The notes beneath the pieces were generated by a model, which was not told the DNA's origin, searched no databases, and saw only the letters and a list, made by a program, of their open reading frames with translations. A DNA stretch of 64,000 nt, from positions 606,613,501 through 606,677,500 of the forward strand of contig CM057456.1 in the NCBI GenBank assembly GCA_016271365.2. Reading direction: 5' to 3'. Made by a program: the position numbers and the translations under genes. This stretch comes from Neoceratodus forsteri. Taxonomy: Eukaryota; Chordata; Ceratodontiformes; Ceratodontidae. Of the stretch, positions 10,251 to 21,371 are shown in pieces; position 1 is the first letter of the stretch; every line of letters begins with the position of its first letter.

Positions 10251-12879
10251 TATAACATTTCTGCTGCCAATTCCATGAGTATCCTCAGATGCAACCCATC
10301 TGTCCTGGGCCTTGTCTATCTTTCTATCGTTAGGGCTGTCAGCCCTTTTGCTAATAAATATTGGCTGCCTCATCTCTAGGACCCCCTTGGTAGCTGCTTT
10401 GATGCCACTGTCTGGCAAAGGCCCACTTTCCTCCCTAGTGAAAACTGAGCAGAAGTACTGTACTTGTTGAGGACGACGGCCCTTTGTCTGTCCTCCTCTA
10501 CAGCCCGACCCCTCTCAGCTAGCCTTATGATTCCCCCTCTTTTGTTCCTTTTTTCCATACTATGTCTGAAGAGCTATTTTTCTCCGTTCTTGGCCCATCT
10601 GTAATACGCTGCTGCACGCCTGCTTTTGCCTATGTAACCACCCAATTCACCTACATATATTTCAGCAAATATTCTCCCTGTTATTCCCCCTTCCACTTTT
10701 CTTTGTATTTGTAGAAGGCCTTTTTCTTGACCCTCACCACTTCCCTGATCCTTGCCGAGAATCATAATGGTCTCTTGAACCAGTTCTTTTTGGTTAGCAT
10801 TTTCATACAGTACATACCTTAGATGCCTAGAGAATGGCCCATTTAATTGCCCCCATCTCTCTTCCACCCGACCTACTGTATGTTATTCACCCCTGCTAAC
10901 TTATCCCTAACCAGCTCCCTCAACCTATTGAAGTCTGCCCTTCTAAAGTCCAGGACTTTGGCTCTCGATTGCAGTTTACCAGACCCAGGGGCCAGTTTGA
11001 GCCAACTGGAGTTATGATTGCTGTTCCCCAGTGGGTCCCCTAACCCCACAGCAAGTATCACCTCTCAGTTAGTAAGCACCACTTTGAGAATTATGGTCTG
11101 CCTGGTAGATTCCTTAACTAGTTGTACCAGCAGCCATTCTTGGAATGTGCCAGAAGCCCTGATTTCTGGTGCCCCTGGCCAATGGAATATCCAAATGGAT
11201 GTCCGGCAGGTTCAGATCACCTACCACTATTTCTTCCCATTTTGCTATTCCACTTTCAAGTTCTTCCCTGAGCATTGTCTCCATCTCCTCTCCTTGCCCT
11301 AGAGGTCTATAGCTCACCCCCAAGTGCAATTTCTTGCATGAAGCTGCCATGAGTTGTACCCACAGTGACTGTGTCTCCCCCATTACTACCCCAATGCACC
11401 CATCTTCTGCCATCCCAATGCCTTCCTTGACAAAAAGAGCTACTCCTCCCCATCTACCTGTTCCTCTATCCCTATTGAACATTAATTACCTGGGGACTGT
11501 CAGGTCCCAGTTGTTATTTTCTGAAGCCCACATTTCTGTGATGTCCATCAGGTTCACTTCGGTATCTGCCATCAGCACCTGGAGCTCACTGATTTTGTTA
11601 CCTATGCTCCTGGAATTATGGCATGACCCTTTCCATCTGACCCCTGATCCTTCTTTGCTACTACCCCTGTGATTCCGTTGTCCACTGTTCCCCTTGTTTT
11701 TCTTGATATATGCACTCTTTGCATTCCCCCTCTCTACTGCCCCTTCATCTAGTACAGTAAGGGCCACAACTCTTTTCATACTTGCTGTGCTGCTACCAGG
11801 CCCCCAGTTTAGGGGGAGTACTGACTGGGATCCCCTTCCTGTCAAGCGCCATCATGGTTTTCCTAGGCCCAATCTCCCCCCACAGTCAGTTTAAATGACT
11901 GATATAGACGTCAAACTTGTGCCACAGCATGCAGGCCCCCTCTCTCATCAGCTGAGGTCAGTCAACATTGATGAATCTCCTGTCCCAGAAGTCCCCCCAT
12001 TACACAGAAAAGTGGTACACCTTTTCATGACACCATCCCTTAAGCCATCCATTAAACTCCTTTATTACATCACTCCTTATCCTATTCTGCTTCCACTCCC
12101 TGCCCACACATGGAGGATTTCAAAAAAAGCCTGGCAAGCTGAGCATGCCTCCAATCTGTGCCCCAGCATCCGGATGTTTTGCTTCACCATCTCCACCAAT
12201 CAGTTCACCGGATCATTGGTACCAATATGCACCAGCATCCCCAGCTCCCCCTGTTGTATTCTGTCTAAATACTGGATGGCTGATGCTCCAGGAAGGCATT
12301 GAACAAACCCCCTTCTGTCCAAGCCCCCCTCCACCACCTTCTCTACCCCCTAATCATTGAGTCTTCAACCTCTAAAATTCTCTTGGTAGACTTGTTCCCC
12401 TTGGGTGCCATGATGTTGTCCTGCCCTTTCCCATCGACTGACTTGGAATCCCCTCCAATGGAGTCAGTGTCTGACCCTCCACTGGGGGTTTGATTTGATT
12501 ATTAATTATTATGTTTTATACTTGTAAGCAAGATGAGCATTACTGCCCATTTTCACAAGTGACAAGTTTTAACATAGCGAATAATTCATACATAGGACAA
12601 TAGAAACACACAATATATAATAACAGACAATATAAACAATATAGAGAACAGGACATTTATGCATTTAAATCACAGGAACAATCATTTACAGTAGCCAACC
12701 ACGGTCTAAGTCTGTTTTTGAAAGATGCTGCAGTACTAATGTTGGTTATGACATTTGGAATTGTGTTATAAACAAGCATTTGTCAATGCCGAATGTTTGC
12801 TTGCTGGCATTGGCATTACTAGTGTAGAAGTTACAGAGCTGCATAATAGGAATGGCAGTGAAGTACTGAACTGATATCA

Positions 12880-13230
12880 ACCCCACCACCACCCTGCAGA
12901 GAGTTACAGACATTGGGGTGTGCCTTTGGGTCATCAAGCATAACGGCCACACCATTTCACCACACCCTACCCTACAGACACTGACAAGTGTCACGGTGTG
13001 CCTTGGGGTCTTTGGCCCTTATGCGCACCCCATTCCATCAGGAAATATGGTGAGATGGGTGCAGTATAGGAGAATGGGGTGAACTTTGGGGCCGAAGAGT
13101 CCAAGGCATACCTCGATGCTCCTCACTGGCTGCAGGGTGTGGAATGGTATGAGCATTACAGGCAAGAATACCAAGTCACACCCCTGATGCCTGTCATTCT
13201 CTACAGGGTGGGGCGTTATGGTTGGAAACC
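12880..13230. repeat. ~350-bp palindrome
   Basis: The arms meet near 13,055. The inner pair is gtgccttggggtctttggcc (near 12,996) with ggccgaagagtccaaggcat (near 13,090). A middle pair is cattggggtgtgcc with the ggtgtgac complement near 13,180. The outer pair is accctgcagagagttacag with ctgtcattctctacagggt (near 13,193-13,211). Pairing is imperfect (perhaps 70%) but runs along the whole length. It forms the left part of the insertion block. Confidence 0.65.
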
Positions 13231-13249
13231 CTAACAGCTCAGGCATTCG

Positions 13250-14825
13250 TTGGTATTTTCACTCCAAACTTTCAACATGGTTTTTTTGTGACCCCCACCT
13301 CATGAACAGTGGCAATATCAGTTTGTTAGCCGAAAGCTGCTTATGCACAGTGACTATGGCATTTAGCACCACAGGTGCAAAAACACATTCCGAACAGGAT
13401 GTGAAAAATGACAGCTGTACTGTTCATGGTGAGATGTAAAAAATGGCAATGTTGCAAATCTGCAGTAAAAATATTAAAAAAACTGGTGAAGTCACGAGCG
13501 TGCATAGAAACTGTGCAATGCACACCCATAATGTAATTAGTTTGGGGATTTTTTACAGCAGATTGTCAACACAGGCATTTTGGGACCTCCGATCATGAAC
13601 AGTGTCACTGTGATTTTCTTTATCTGTCCCGAACAATGATTTCCCACAGCGACCACGCATCTCTGCGCTGAAAGTGTGAAAACACATTTTGGCCATGTTG
13701 TGAAAAATGACAGCTGTACTGTTCATAAGGAAGTGTGGAAAAATGCCACTGGTGAAAATCTGGACTGAAAATATTACAAAGTCATGAACTTACGAGGGTG
13801 CGTGGAAACTGTGCAATGCTCACTCATAACACAGTCATTTTATGGACTTTTGTCACCAAATTTTCAACATAGCCATTTTAAGACCTCTGCTCATGAACAG
13901 TGTAACTGTGATTTTCTTAATCTGTCCCAAACATTGCTTTCGCACACCGACTGCACCATTGTGCGCTACATGTGCGGAAACACATTTTGGGCAACATGTG
14001 AAAAATGGCAGCTTATACTTTTCATAAGGAAGTGTAATAAAATGGCAATGTTGAAAATCTGGAGTGAAAATATTGAAAATTCACAAACTTACGAGCATGC
14101 GTAGGAACTGCGCAATGCACGCTCGTAAAACAGTCATTTTTAGGAATTTTTTCACCAAATTTTCAACATAGCCATTTTAAGACCTCTGCTCATGAACAGG
14201 GTCACTGTGATTTTCTTAATGTGTCCCATACATTGATTTCGCACACCAACTGCGCCATTGTGCACTACATGGGTAGGAAACACATTTTGGGCAAGATGTG
14301 AAAAATGACAGCTGTACTACTCATAAGGAAGTGTAATTGAATGGCAATGTTGAAAATCTGGAGTGAAAATATTGAAAATTCGCAAACTTACGAGCGTGCG
14401 TAGGAACTGCGCAACGTACGCTCGTAAAACAGTTATGTCCTAGGAATTTTTTCACCTAATTTTCAACATAGCCATTTTAAGACCTCTGCTCCCTAACAGT
14501 GTCACTGTGATTTACTTAATCTGTCCCATACATTGATTTTGCACACGACTGTGCCATTGTGCACTACATCGGCGGAAACACGTTTTGGGCAAGATGTGAA
14601 AAATGCCAGCTGTACTGCTCATAAGGAGGTGTGGTAAAATGGCAATGTTGAAAATCTGGAGTGAAAATAGTGAAAATTTGTGAACTTACGAGCGTGCATA
14701 GGAACTGCGCAACGCACATTCGTAAAACAGTCATTTTTAGGAATTTTTCCACCAAATTTTCAACATAGGCTTTTTGAGAGCTCACCTTATGAACAGTGGC
14801 AGTGTCATTTCATTACTCGGTCCTG
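13250..14825 (+). repeat. ~297-bp satellite, about 5.3 tandem units
   Basis: The landmark catgaacagtg recurs near 13,301, 13,593, 13,891, 14,191, 14,491 (mutated) and 14,788, giving spacings of about 292-300 bp. Each unit also carries ttttcaacatagcc, ctgtgattttctt, gaaaatctggagtgaaaata and cttacgagcgtgcrtaggaac followed by its near-complement (gcgcaaygcacgctcgtaa), so each monomer holds a small internal hairpin. The units are clearly diverged, so the array is old. Short ORFs repeating here are by-products of the period. Confidence 0.88.
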
Positions 14826-14970
14826 AAAGGTGATTTCGTGCAGTGACTGCAAAATCACCTTTCAGGCCCATAATGCCATGACAGTGAGCGCATTCATGAG
14901 AAGGGGTCCCAAAAACCCCATGTTGAAAATTTGGTGCAAAAATTCCAAAAAATGCCTGAGATATGCAGCA
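14720..14970. repeat. Inversion point of the satellite array (hairpin)
   Basis: At 14,825-14,865 the sequence turns on itself: cctgaaaggtgatttcgtgc then gcaaaatcacctttcagg, a perfect 13-bp inner stem. Beyond it, 14,866-14,970 is the reverse complement of the preceding monomer (ccatgttgaaaatttggtg against caccaaattttcaacatag). The array therefore ends in an inverted partial unit. Confidence 0.75.
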
Positions 14971-15204
14971 AAGTTGAAAAAACCCTATCTATCCCATTAT
15001 ACAGCTTACCGGCATTTCCTCAGTTCACGGTCGGCTTTGAAGAGTGCAGATGTGTTCCAGGTCCACCAAAGATCGTCGCGCCAGAGTCTGGAGGTAAGTA
15101 TGGGGTGGGGGAGTGGGGAGGCAGGAGTGCGCAGTGGGTGGAGGGGTGGGGGCGAGAGACAGCGAGGACCATTTTGTGTTTCAGGGTTGTTTTTAAAAAG
15201 GGCG

Positions 15205-15510
15205 ACAATGGGGACATTGCCACACTGGGGTGGACTTCCAGCGTGACACAAGGATGGCTATTTGGGGGCATGGAGCTGACGAGGTTGGGCACCCCTGTCA
15301 GTGATAGCATCTGTTGCCATGCTGGGGTGGGCTCCCAGCATGGCACCCGCCTCTGGGGGACAGTGGAGCCGACTGGGGAATTGGGCACCCCGTCGGCTAC
15401 TCGATGTGTAGCCAAGCTGGAGTGGGCACCCAGCATGGCATGTGGAACTCTGTTTGGGGAGCACAGCCGGCAGGATTGAGCACCCCATCCGGCTATACAG
15501 TGTATCGTCG
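15205..15510 (+). repeat. GC-rich tandem repeat, three ~100-bp units
   Basis: Three related units contain gctggggtgggctcccagca variants near 15,220, 15,320 and 15,418. Each is followed about 60 bp later by a ttgggcacccc motif (near 15,285, 15,382; ttgagcacccc near 15,476). Overlapping ORFs on both strands in this segment are typical of a GC-rich tandem repeat; none shows a recognisable domain. Confidence 0.65.
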
Positions 15511-16912
15511 GTGACAGCGCACGCAGTATACATGGTGTGTGTGTGTAGGGGGATCACGCATGAGCAGGTGATATCTTATCGCTGCTCACTGAAGCGTAGC
15601 TCCCCCTTTCAACTGTACTCCACTGCATTTTCGACTGCTGTCATAGACAGCTCCAGCAGCCATTGGAGAACTGCAGCCACGCCTGCAAACACACTGACTG
15701 ACTTGGAAGAGGGCTGCCACACCTCCGAAAACTCGGATGATTGCACTATGTTTCTTGCACATGTGTGCAAGCAAACATAAAAAGTGGGATCCTGTATTGT
15801 AGTGATTTCTGACCAAAAGACTTTTTACAAATGGGTAATTGAAATACAAATTTGCTCTGAGATCTTGTACCATGTTCATTCAGACTACAGATAAATAGGG
15901 ACTGGACAGACCTCAGGAGCTGATTAGTAATAACCTTGTATAATAATATGCCCATTTTAGCATTAAGCCTATTATCAAAGGATAGACAACTAGATTTTTT
16001 GAATAACTCATAATGGTGAGTTTTAAATGCTGAATTTGTCATAAACCTAAAGACACCTTGCACCACACCGGCGACCTGGGTTTAGGAATGAGCCCAGGAT
16101 ACTGAGGGTTGGCAGGGGAGGGAGAGGATTGAGCATCTGGAGGACTGCTGTTCTCTCCCAGGGGAGAGATCCTTCTCTCCCAGCCCTCTGCCCTCTCCAC
16201 TTCCACACCCAATCCTAAACTAGCCTATTCTTGGACCCCATCCCTTCCACCCCCAAGCCTATGCTGGTTGACCACCTATCTTGGATTCCTCCAACTGCCT
16301 ATCCCTCTTCCTGTCTTCCTTGACTACAGAGGCTCTGCCCGTCCCCCTCCCACACCTGACGCTGTTCTAAATCCTGCCTGGACGTCCTGCCATCACGGCT
16401 GAGCCTTCATCGAGTGGCCACTAGGAGTCGCTATTACGCACCCCTTGTTTTGTCCCAAACATACCCTGTGTCCTGGCCCCAGAACGTGGAGCACGGCTCT
16501 CACCTAGGTCCTGTGACCAACTGCCCTGAGTTGATCTTGAACCTGGTACCCTGGCCACCAGAGTCCGTGTCACCACTACTATTCCAAAGTGGCATCCACA
16601 CTTGCTGAGTGACACAAAACAACTTCAACCTAGCACCCAGCTGCAACCACAGGCAATATGTTAGCCCTCTTATTACAATGCCTCCCTATCATCCTCACCT
16701 GGCACCATTGTCTCACCAACCTAATACCCCCCCAGGCACAATGGCACCTGATCCTGCTATTTTTCTGGAGCTAGCCCTGCCACACCCTACTCTCATCGTC
16801 TGCCACAGTCATCAACACCCTCCCCCAGTCCTCTCCCTACTACTACTTCCTCAGGCGCCCACTGGAGACTTATCCTCCTCACTTTCACAGCCCGGAAAAC
16901 CCTGCCCACCCC

Positions 16913-17708
16913 TTGTGCCCAAAAGCACCCCCCTCCCCATGGCATACTTATCGAAAGCTCACCCTCTACCATCCCCTAGCCAGGGCTGTGGTTATACTAC
17001 TACTTCTGACAGGCAATATTCATCCGAACCCTGGCCCAGCTCCCTCAAACCCTCCTACAGGGTCACCCGGGCTCTGCATTGCATCTATGAATATATGCAG
17101 CCTGATGAAAAAACTAGATTCCCTCCAATGTTGGGTCACCTCGCATAGGCCAGATGTCATCGCGGTAGTGGAAACCTGGTTATCAAAATCCACTCCAGAC
17201 TCATTTGTCACTGTTCCAGGGTACTCCCTCTACAGGGAGGATCATGTAGGTGGGGGGGGGTTGTGCGATATACACCAGGGAATCTCTCACTGGACTGACA
17301 CTCCCTGACCCTGTTCTCGCCCATAGGGCGCAGGCCCTCACCCTCAAACTGACTCCCGACCCCTCCAGGGGTCCCCTCTATCTCACTGCTGCCTACATTC
17401 CCCCTAAAAACCAAACTTTGGCACTGGCTTCACTAACTGATTGTCTTTCAACCCTACCTCACACAGCTGACCAAGTCCTTGTGGGTGACCTGAATGTTAA
17501 CTGGTTCAGCTCATCCGTCAACACCACCTGTGACTCATTCGCAGCCATAGACATGTCCCAACTAGCCTCCCAACCCACCAGAATTAACACAAAGAAAGGT
17601 ACCAGCACACTGCTAGATGTGGTCATCACCAACCGCCCTCTACAAATCCATGATACCCAGGTCCTTCCACACTCTATTAGTGACCACTCTCCTATCATTT
17701 TCCACTAG
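16913..17708 (+). pseudogene. L2-c apurinic-type endonuclease domain (frameshifted)
   Basis: Two overlapping frames make one endonuclease domain, which in LINEs nicks target DNA. The first runs through ILLLLTGNIHPNPGP, IASMNICSLMKKLDSLQ and DVIAVVETWLSKS, to YSLYREDHVGGGG. The second, from 17,250, carries AIYTRESLTG, LTAAYIPPKNQ, VLVGDLNVNW (catalytic D and N), LDVVITN and the terminal SDHSPI. The break lies at the G run near 17,250-17,262, so a single indel in a homopolymer accounts for it. Confidence 0.88.
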
Positions 17709-18335
17709 GCCACCCCCACTCTCAGACCCATGGCTCATCCCACTCTACATCGGCGCCTCAGACCAGGTGGACTAAAAGGCCTTAAGCTACATCTTGACCA
17801 AATTAACTGGTCTCCCATACACCATGCCCCTGATATTGACTCCGCTCTTACCTTCTTCACCCAAACCTTCAATAATGCCTGCGACATTTTCGCTCCCATG
17901 ACAGCAGTCCGCAGCAAAGTTCGAAATGCCCCCTGGATTACCCCATCCCTGCTGCAACTACTCCAACACAGGGATAACCTGTGGCACCTGGCCTCTGAAA
18001 CAGGCCATGCTGCGGACAGACAGGGCCTACAATGCCGCTAGAAACAAATGCACATGGGCCATCAGGAAAGCAAAAGCTGATCACTATCAGGCTAGCTTAC
18101 CTCCTCCTGGGGGGCGCCAGAACTTTGGGACAACATTAAACAACTAAATGGGGCGTCGCCTCCTCCCCTCACAGATCACCATCAAGGCTCTATCTCCACC
18201 GACCCTGCCCACATAGCCAACTTCCTCAACACATCATTAACAGACCTTAGTTCAGTCCTCCCCAGAGACTTCGTTGACCCTCCTTCAACCCTACCCGCCC
18301 CTGACTTTCAATATCCTAGCTTCCACTTATGCAGG

Positions 18336-19325
18336 GTGACTCCCCAGGAGGCTTGGCCACACCTGCTTCAAGCTCTAAAGAGCAATAATATTGGCAGTGA
18401 CTCCCTGGACCCCAGTATCCTCCGACGGGTCCTGGATCAGGTCCTTGCCCCCCTAACTACCCTGCTCAACAAGTCCCTCTGCCTGGGGCAATTCCGTACA
18501 GCCTGGAAAACAGCCACAGTCACGCCCATACACAAAGGAGGTGACAGGTCCTCAGCCGGGAACTACCGGCCTATCTCCATCCTTCCACCCCTCTCCAAAG
18601 CCCTTGAAAAACTGGTGGCTACCCAAATCACAGATTACCTGACCAAATACAACATCCTCTACCATGAACAACACAGATTCCGTGCAGGTCACAGTACCAG
18701 CACTGCCCTTATTGAGTTCTCAAATTTTCTTCATTCCTCCCTGGACTCGGGCTCACTAGCTGGGGCAGTGTTTATTGACCTCTCAAAGGCTTTCAACACT
18801 GTCTCCCACCCCCTCCTGTTGGATGCCCTCAACCGCACCGGCTTTGCTGCCGGCCCGGTCTCCTGGTGCTCCAGCTACTTGTCTGACCGCTCTCAGCGTG
18901 TTAAAATTAATGGGACCCTCTCTAATACATGTCCCATCCGATCCGGTGTCCCCCAGGGTTCCATCCTAGGTCCACTTCTCTTCTCACTATACCTCAATAC
19001 CATGACCAGAGCTTGCACGGGTAAAATCCTGCTGTACGCAGATGATGCCGTCATCTTTGTCACCCAACGAAACCCCATCTCCCTTCAAGACACCTTGCAA
19101 CCAGCCTTCAATGATGCTGAAGCCTGGTTCAAAGAGCACAGACTTGTAGTCAATCTAAAAAAACCAAATCCATGCTCTTTGCCCATCCCCAAAACAAACT
19201 CAGTAATTTCCCACTCCGTATCCTCCCTGGCTCTAAGCATCCTCTCGAGCAAGTCCGCCTGTACAAGTACCTCAGGGTCTCCTTTGACTCTGCCCTACCT
19301 TTCCACGACCACAGTGATACTCTAG
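18336..19325 (+). pseudogene. L2-c reverse transcriptase domain
   Basis: An open frame of ~329 codons. RT motifs appear in order: TPIHKGGDRSSAGNYRPISI, AGAVFIDLSKAFNTVSH, SGVPQGSILGPLLFSLYLN, and the intact catalytic LLYADDAVIF near 19,030-19,060. It copies LINE RNA at the nicked target. The usual start of this domain (DG.D) reads GSDSLDPSILR. The genuine frame is lost after about residue 280: the last ~45 residues are out of frame, with the true continuation at 19,172-19,480. Being the longest L2 RT here, it is the best seed for a family consensus. Confidence 0.92.
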
Positions 19326-19418
19326 CCTCAGCTACAAATATACAGCTAGGTATCCTTTATCGCTACAAGCACTGCCTCCCCCCCCAATGCCCTCCGACTA
19401 GCAGTCACCTCCTCAAAC

Positions 19419-19889
19419 ATGTCCCTTGTGGACTATGGCCTGCCTGTCTATGGTGCTGCGGACACGACCGCCCTCAATAAAATCCGACTCACCTTGAATA
19501 AGGCCTGTAGATTAATTACGGGAGCCACCAGTTTAACCCATACCTGCCAGCTATATGACTTGGCTAAGCTGCTTAACCTGGACGAACGGCTCAGATACCA
19601 AACCTGCCTCATAACTAAAAAAACACTCCTTGGACTATCCCCTCCCAGCCTGACAGCCTCTATCCACCTAGTTCAACCCTTAGTCCAAACTCGTAGCTCC
19701 TCCAAGGCCACCCTGTCTGTCCCTAGAACCAGGACTACACATGGTCAATGGTCCTTCTGTTACAGAGCCCCCTTCTGGTACAATACTCTCTCCAGCTCCA
19801 TCACCGATACCCGTACAGTCTCCAGCTTCAAAACCGCACTGCGAAGTCAGCTATTTAACATGAGTAGCTGTGCTTGTCGACAGCCGTGA
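19419..19889 (+). pseudogene. L2-c ORF2 C-terminal domain
   Basis: ~156 codons: DYGLPVYGAADTTALNKI, LNKACRLITGAT, LYDLAKLLNLDERLRYQ and the final SFKTALRSQLFN before the stop. This is the thumb and tail region that follows RT in L2 and CR1. The frame joins the RT through 19,172-19,480 by two frameshifts. Confidence 0.88.
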
Positions 19890-20452
19890 GTGTTCCAGCT
19901 CATTGTACCCGACAAAACTCTCTGAGTTGCTTCACAACAACAACTGACAAAGCTCCCAGAATGGCTCGCCTCCCTAACCTATGACCTACCCTGTCCCATA
20001 GCCACCTGTTTTTACTAACCTAGCAGTACCTGCTCAAGACTAATTGTCTGCTTAACCAATGTATGCTTACCTCTCAATCTTATCTAAATAACCGTAATAA
20101 CCTGTCAATACCAAACCTGTAACACTGTTATTGTAAACAAAGTAATTACTGCATATATCTGCCTAAACTGTTGACCGCTATGATGTAAAAAGCTGTTATC
20201 TACAATGATGTAACTAAATGTTGTACTGTGTTTTGTCCTCTTTGTGATGAGGTACCTTTGGAAATGAGCCTCTGGTTCAAAGGTTGTAAACTGATGTATA
20301 AATAAATAAAATAAATAAATAAATAAGTTACTTTTAGTTTGGACAGAGTATTTTCACTTGTTGCTGCATAGATGGTTAGACCTAGTCTAACACAATAACA
20401 AATTATGAGTAAGGATCTTCTTAGATTCCAGGGTCAGGAAGAACTTTACTCA

Positions 20453-21054
20453 GCTGCCCGGTGGTGCTGAGGGTTGAGGTGCTGGATGCCACACCTTGCA
20501 CCACACCGGCGACCCGGGTTTAGGAATGAGCCCAGGATACCGAGGGTTGGCAAGGGAGGGAGAGGATTGAGCATCTGGAGAACTGCTGTTCTCTCCCTGG
20601 GGAGGGATCCTGGGTTTTTCCGGCACAGTGGGGAGCTAGCCTGCGGAGCACACAATGGGAGGATCATGGCAGACATCTACAGGGGCTCCATGCTGACATC
20701 ATTGCATGCATGAGCTCCTGTGGAGAAAACAAGGAAATACCCCCTGTGCCTGGATAGGCAACAGCTCCTGTCAGTGCCGACTACCACACGCCAATATTGG
20801 GCCTTGCCTCCACCTCCCCTTCCTCCACCTCCTCGGCCAGCAATGGATTCTAGATAGAGTGCCAAGAGTGGTGGCAGTCCTACTGCAGGGGGCTCAGAGT
20901 TGGGGGGGGGTTCCCAGTCAGAGGTTGGTGGAGGGACAGCTAACTCTGAGGGGCAAGAGATCAGGTGTGCGGTACAGCGGTCGGTGTGTGGAGGCACCCT
21001 GAGAGACTTCCAGGGGTTCGCAGGGTGAAGAAATTAAGTTAAAAAAAAAAAAGA
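20453..21054 (+). mobile_element. SINE-X copy 2: tRNA-headed retroposon in L2-b
   Basis: L2-b is interrupted between gaactttactc (20,441-20,451) and ggactttactc (21,056-21,066), a clear target-site duplication. The insert starts with a tRNA-like head (ggtggtgctgagggtt as A box, gggtttaggaat as B box). A ~500-bp body follows, ending in an A-rich tail (ttaagtt then twelve A, near 21,036-21,052). The stretch 20,491-20,625 matches 16,057-16,185, the 5' end of L2-c, at ~95%, and more weakly 2,190-2,290. Confidence 0.75.
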
Positions 21055-21371
21055 AGGACTTTACTCTATATAGGGCTCCTAGTCTTTGATGTATTGTTTT
21101 TATAGTATTATTGATATGATGTTCAAAAGTCAGATTAGAATCAAGGATTATTCCCAGGTACCTGAATCTATTTACTTGTTCTACTAACTCTCCTTTTAGG
21201 TCTGTAACTTGAATTAACTCAGTTTTTTTTCCTCAATCCTGAAAATATAATTGATTTTGTTTTCTTTATGTTTAACAGCATCCATTTGGCCATTAATCAT
21301 TTTTGAAACAATAATGAACCACCTTGTACTATCTTGACTGCATCCCTAGGTTGGTCACTAATGCTAAAAAT

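Larger units (their letters stand above)
8723..12485 (-). mobile_element. CR1-c: CR1 LINE with ORF1, EN and 3' end, internally deleted
   Basis: Minus strand. The 5' part at 12,485-10,245 encodes the ORF1 SGNH-esterase block (VHIGTND at ~12,200-12,240), an endonuclease start (SIGNKISELQVLM near 11,600), GGVALFVKEGIG and VVGDLNLPDIHLD near 11,220-11,450, and the EN-RT linker. The 3' part at 9,960-8,723 gives the RT C-terminus (LLGCIERGIDSRRKDVILPLY, LVRPHLEFCIQFW), the 3' UTR and a catagaaa terminal repeat. About 700 bp of RT core is missing between 9,960 and 10,245, where a (TTTC)n tract and an L2 3' fragment lie. hAT-2 splits the 3' part. It could be two CR1 copies rather than one. Confidence 0.8.
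12782..15767. mobile_element. ~3-kb insertion block carrying a ~297-bp satellite
   Basis: Both sides of this block are the same L2-b C-terminus, so the block arrived as, or grew from, an insertion. Possible target duplications are aacaagcatt (12,772-12,781) and tgcaagcaaa (near 15,766-15,776), sharing caagca. Inside, in order: a ~350-bp palindrome (12,880-13,230), five to six tandem ~297-bp units (13,250-14,825), a hairpin where the array inverts (to ~14,970), and a GC-rich tandem segment (15,205-15,510). No clear terminal inverted repeats and no transposase were found. It may be a non-autonomous element that amplified internal satellite units; the superfamily is unknown. Confidence 0.6.
16057..20325 (+). 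mobile_element. L2-c: nearly complete L2-type LINE inserted in L2-b
   Basis: About 4.3 kb on the plus strand. A 5' UTR (16,057-16,900) begins with a ~120-bp module shared with SINE-X copy 2. The start of ORF2 carries the typical ILLLLTGNIHPNPGP segment (near 17,000), then endonuclease (17,060-17,708), linker (17,730-18,320), RT (18,336-19,180) and C-terminal domain to the stop at about 19,889. The 3' UTR ends in a (ATAA)n run at 20,297-20,325. No separate ORF1 is recognisable. Several frameshifts (17,260-17,300, 17,710, 18,040-18,330, 19,170, 19,400) inactivate it, but identity to functional motifs is the best of any L2 here. It lies antisense to and inside L2-b. Confidence 0.9.

Noticed and set aside
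14931..15479. 182-codon frame in the GC-rich part of the satellite block
   Set aside because: It spans the array inversion and the tandem GC repeat; the opposite strand is equally open.
16609..17148. 179-codon proline-rich frame as L2-c ORF1
   Set aside because: It overlaps the endonuclease start in another frame; composition reflects C-rich sequence and no ORF1 motif is visible.
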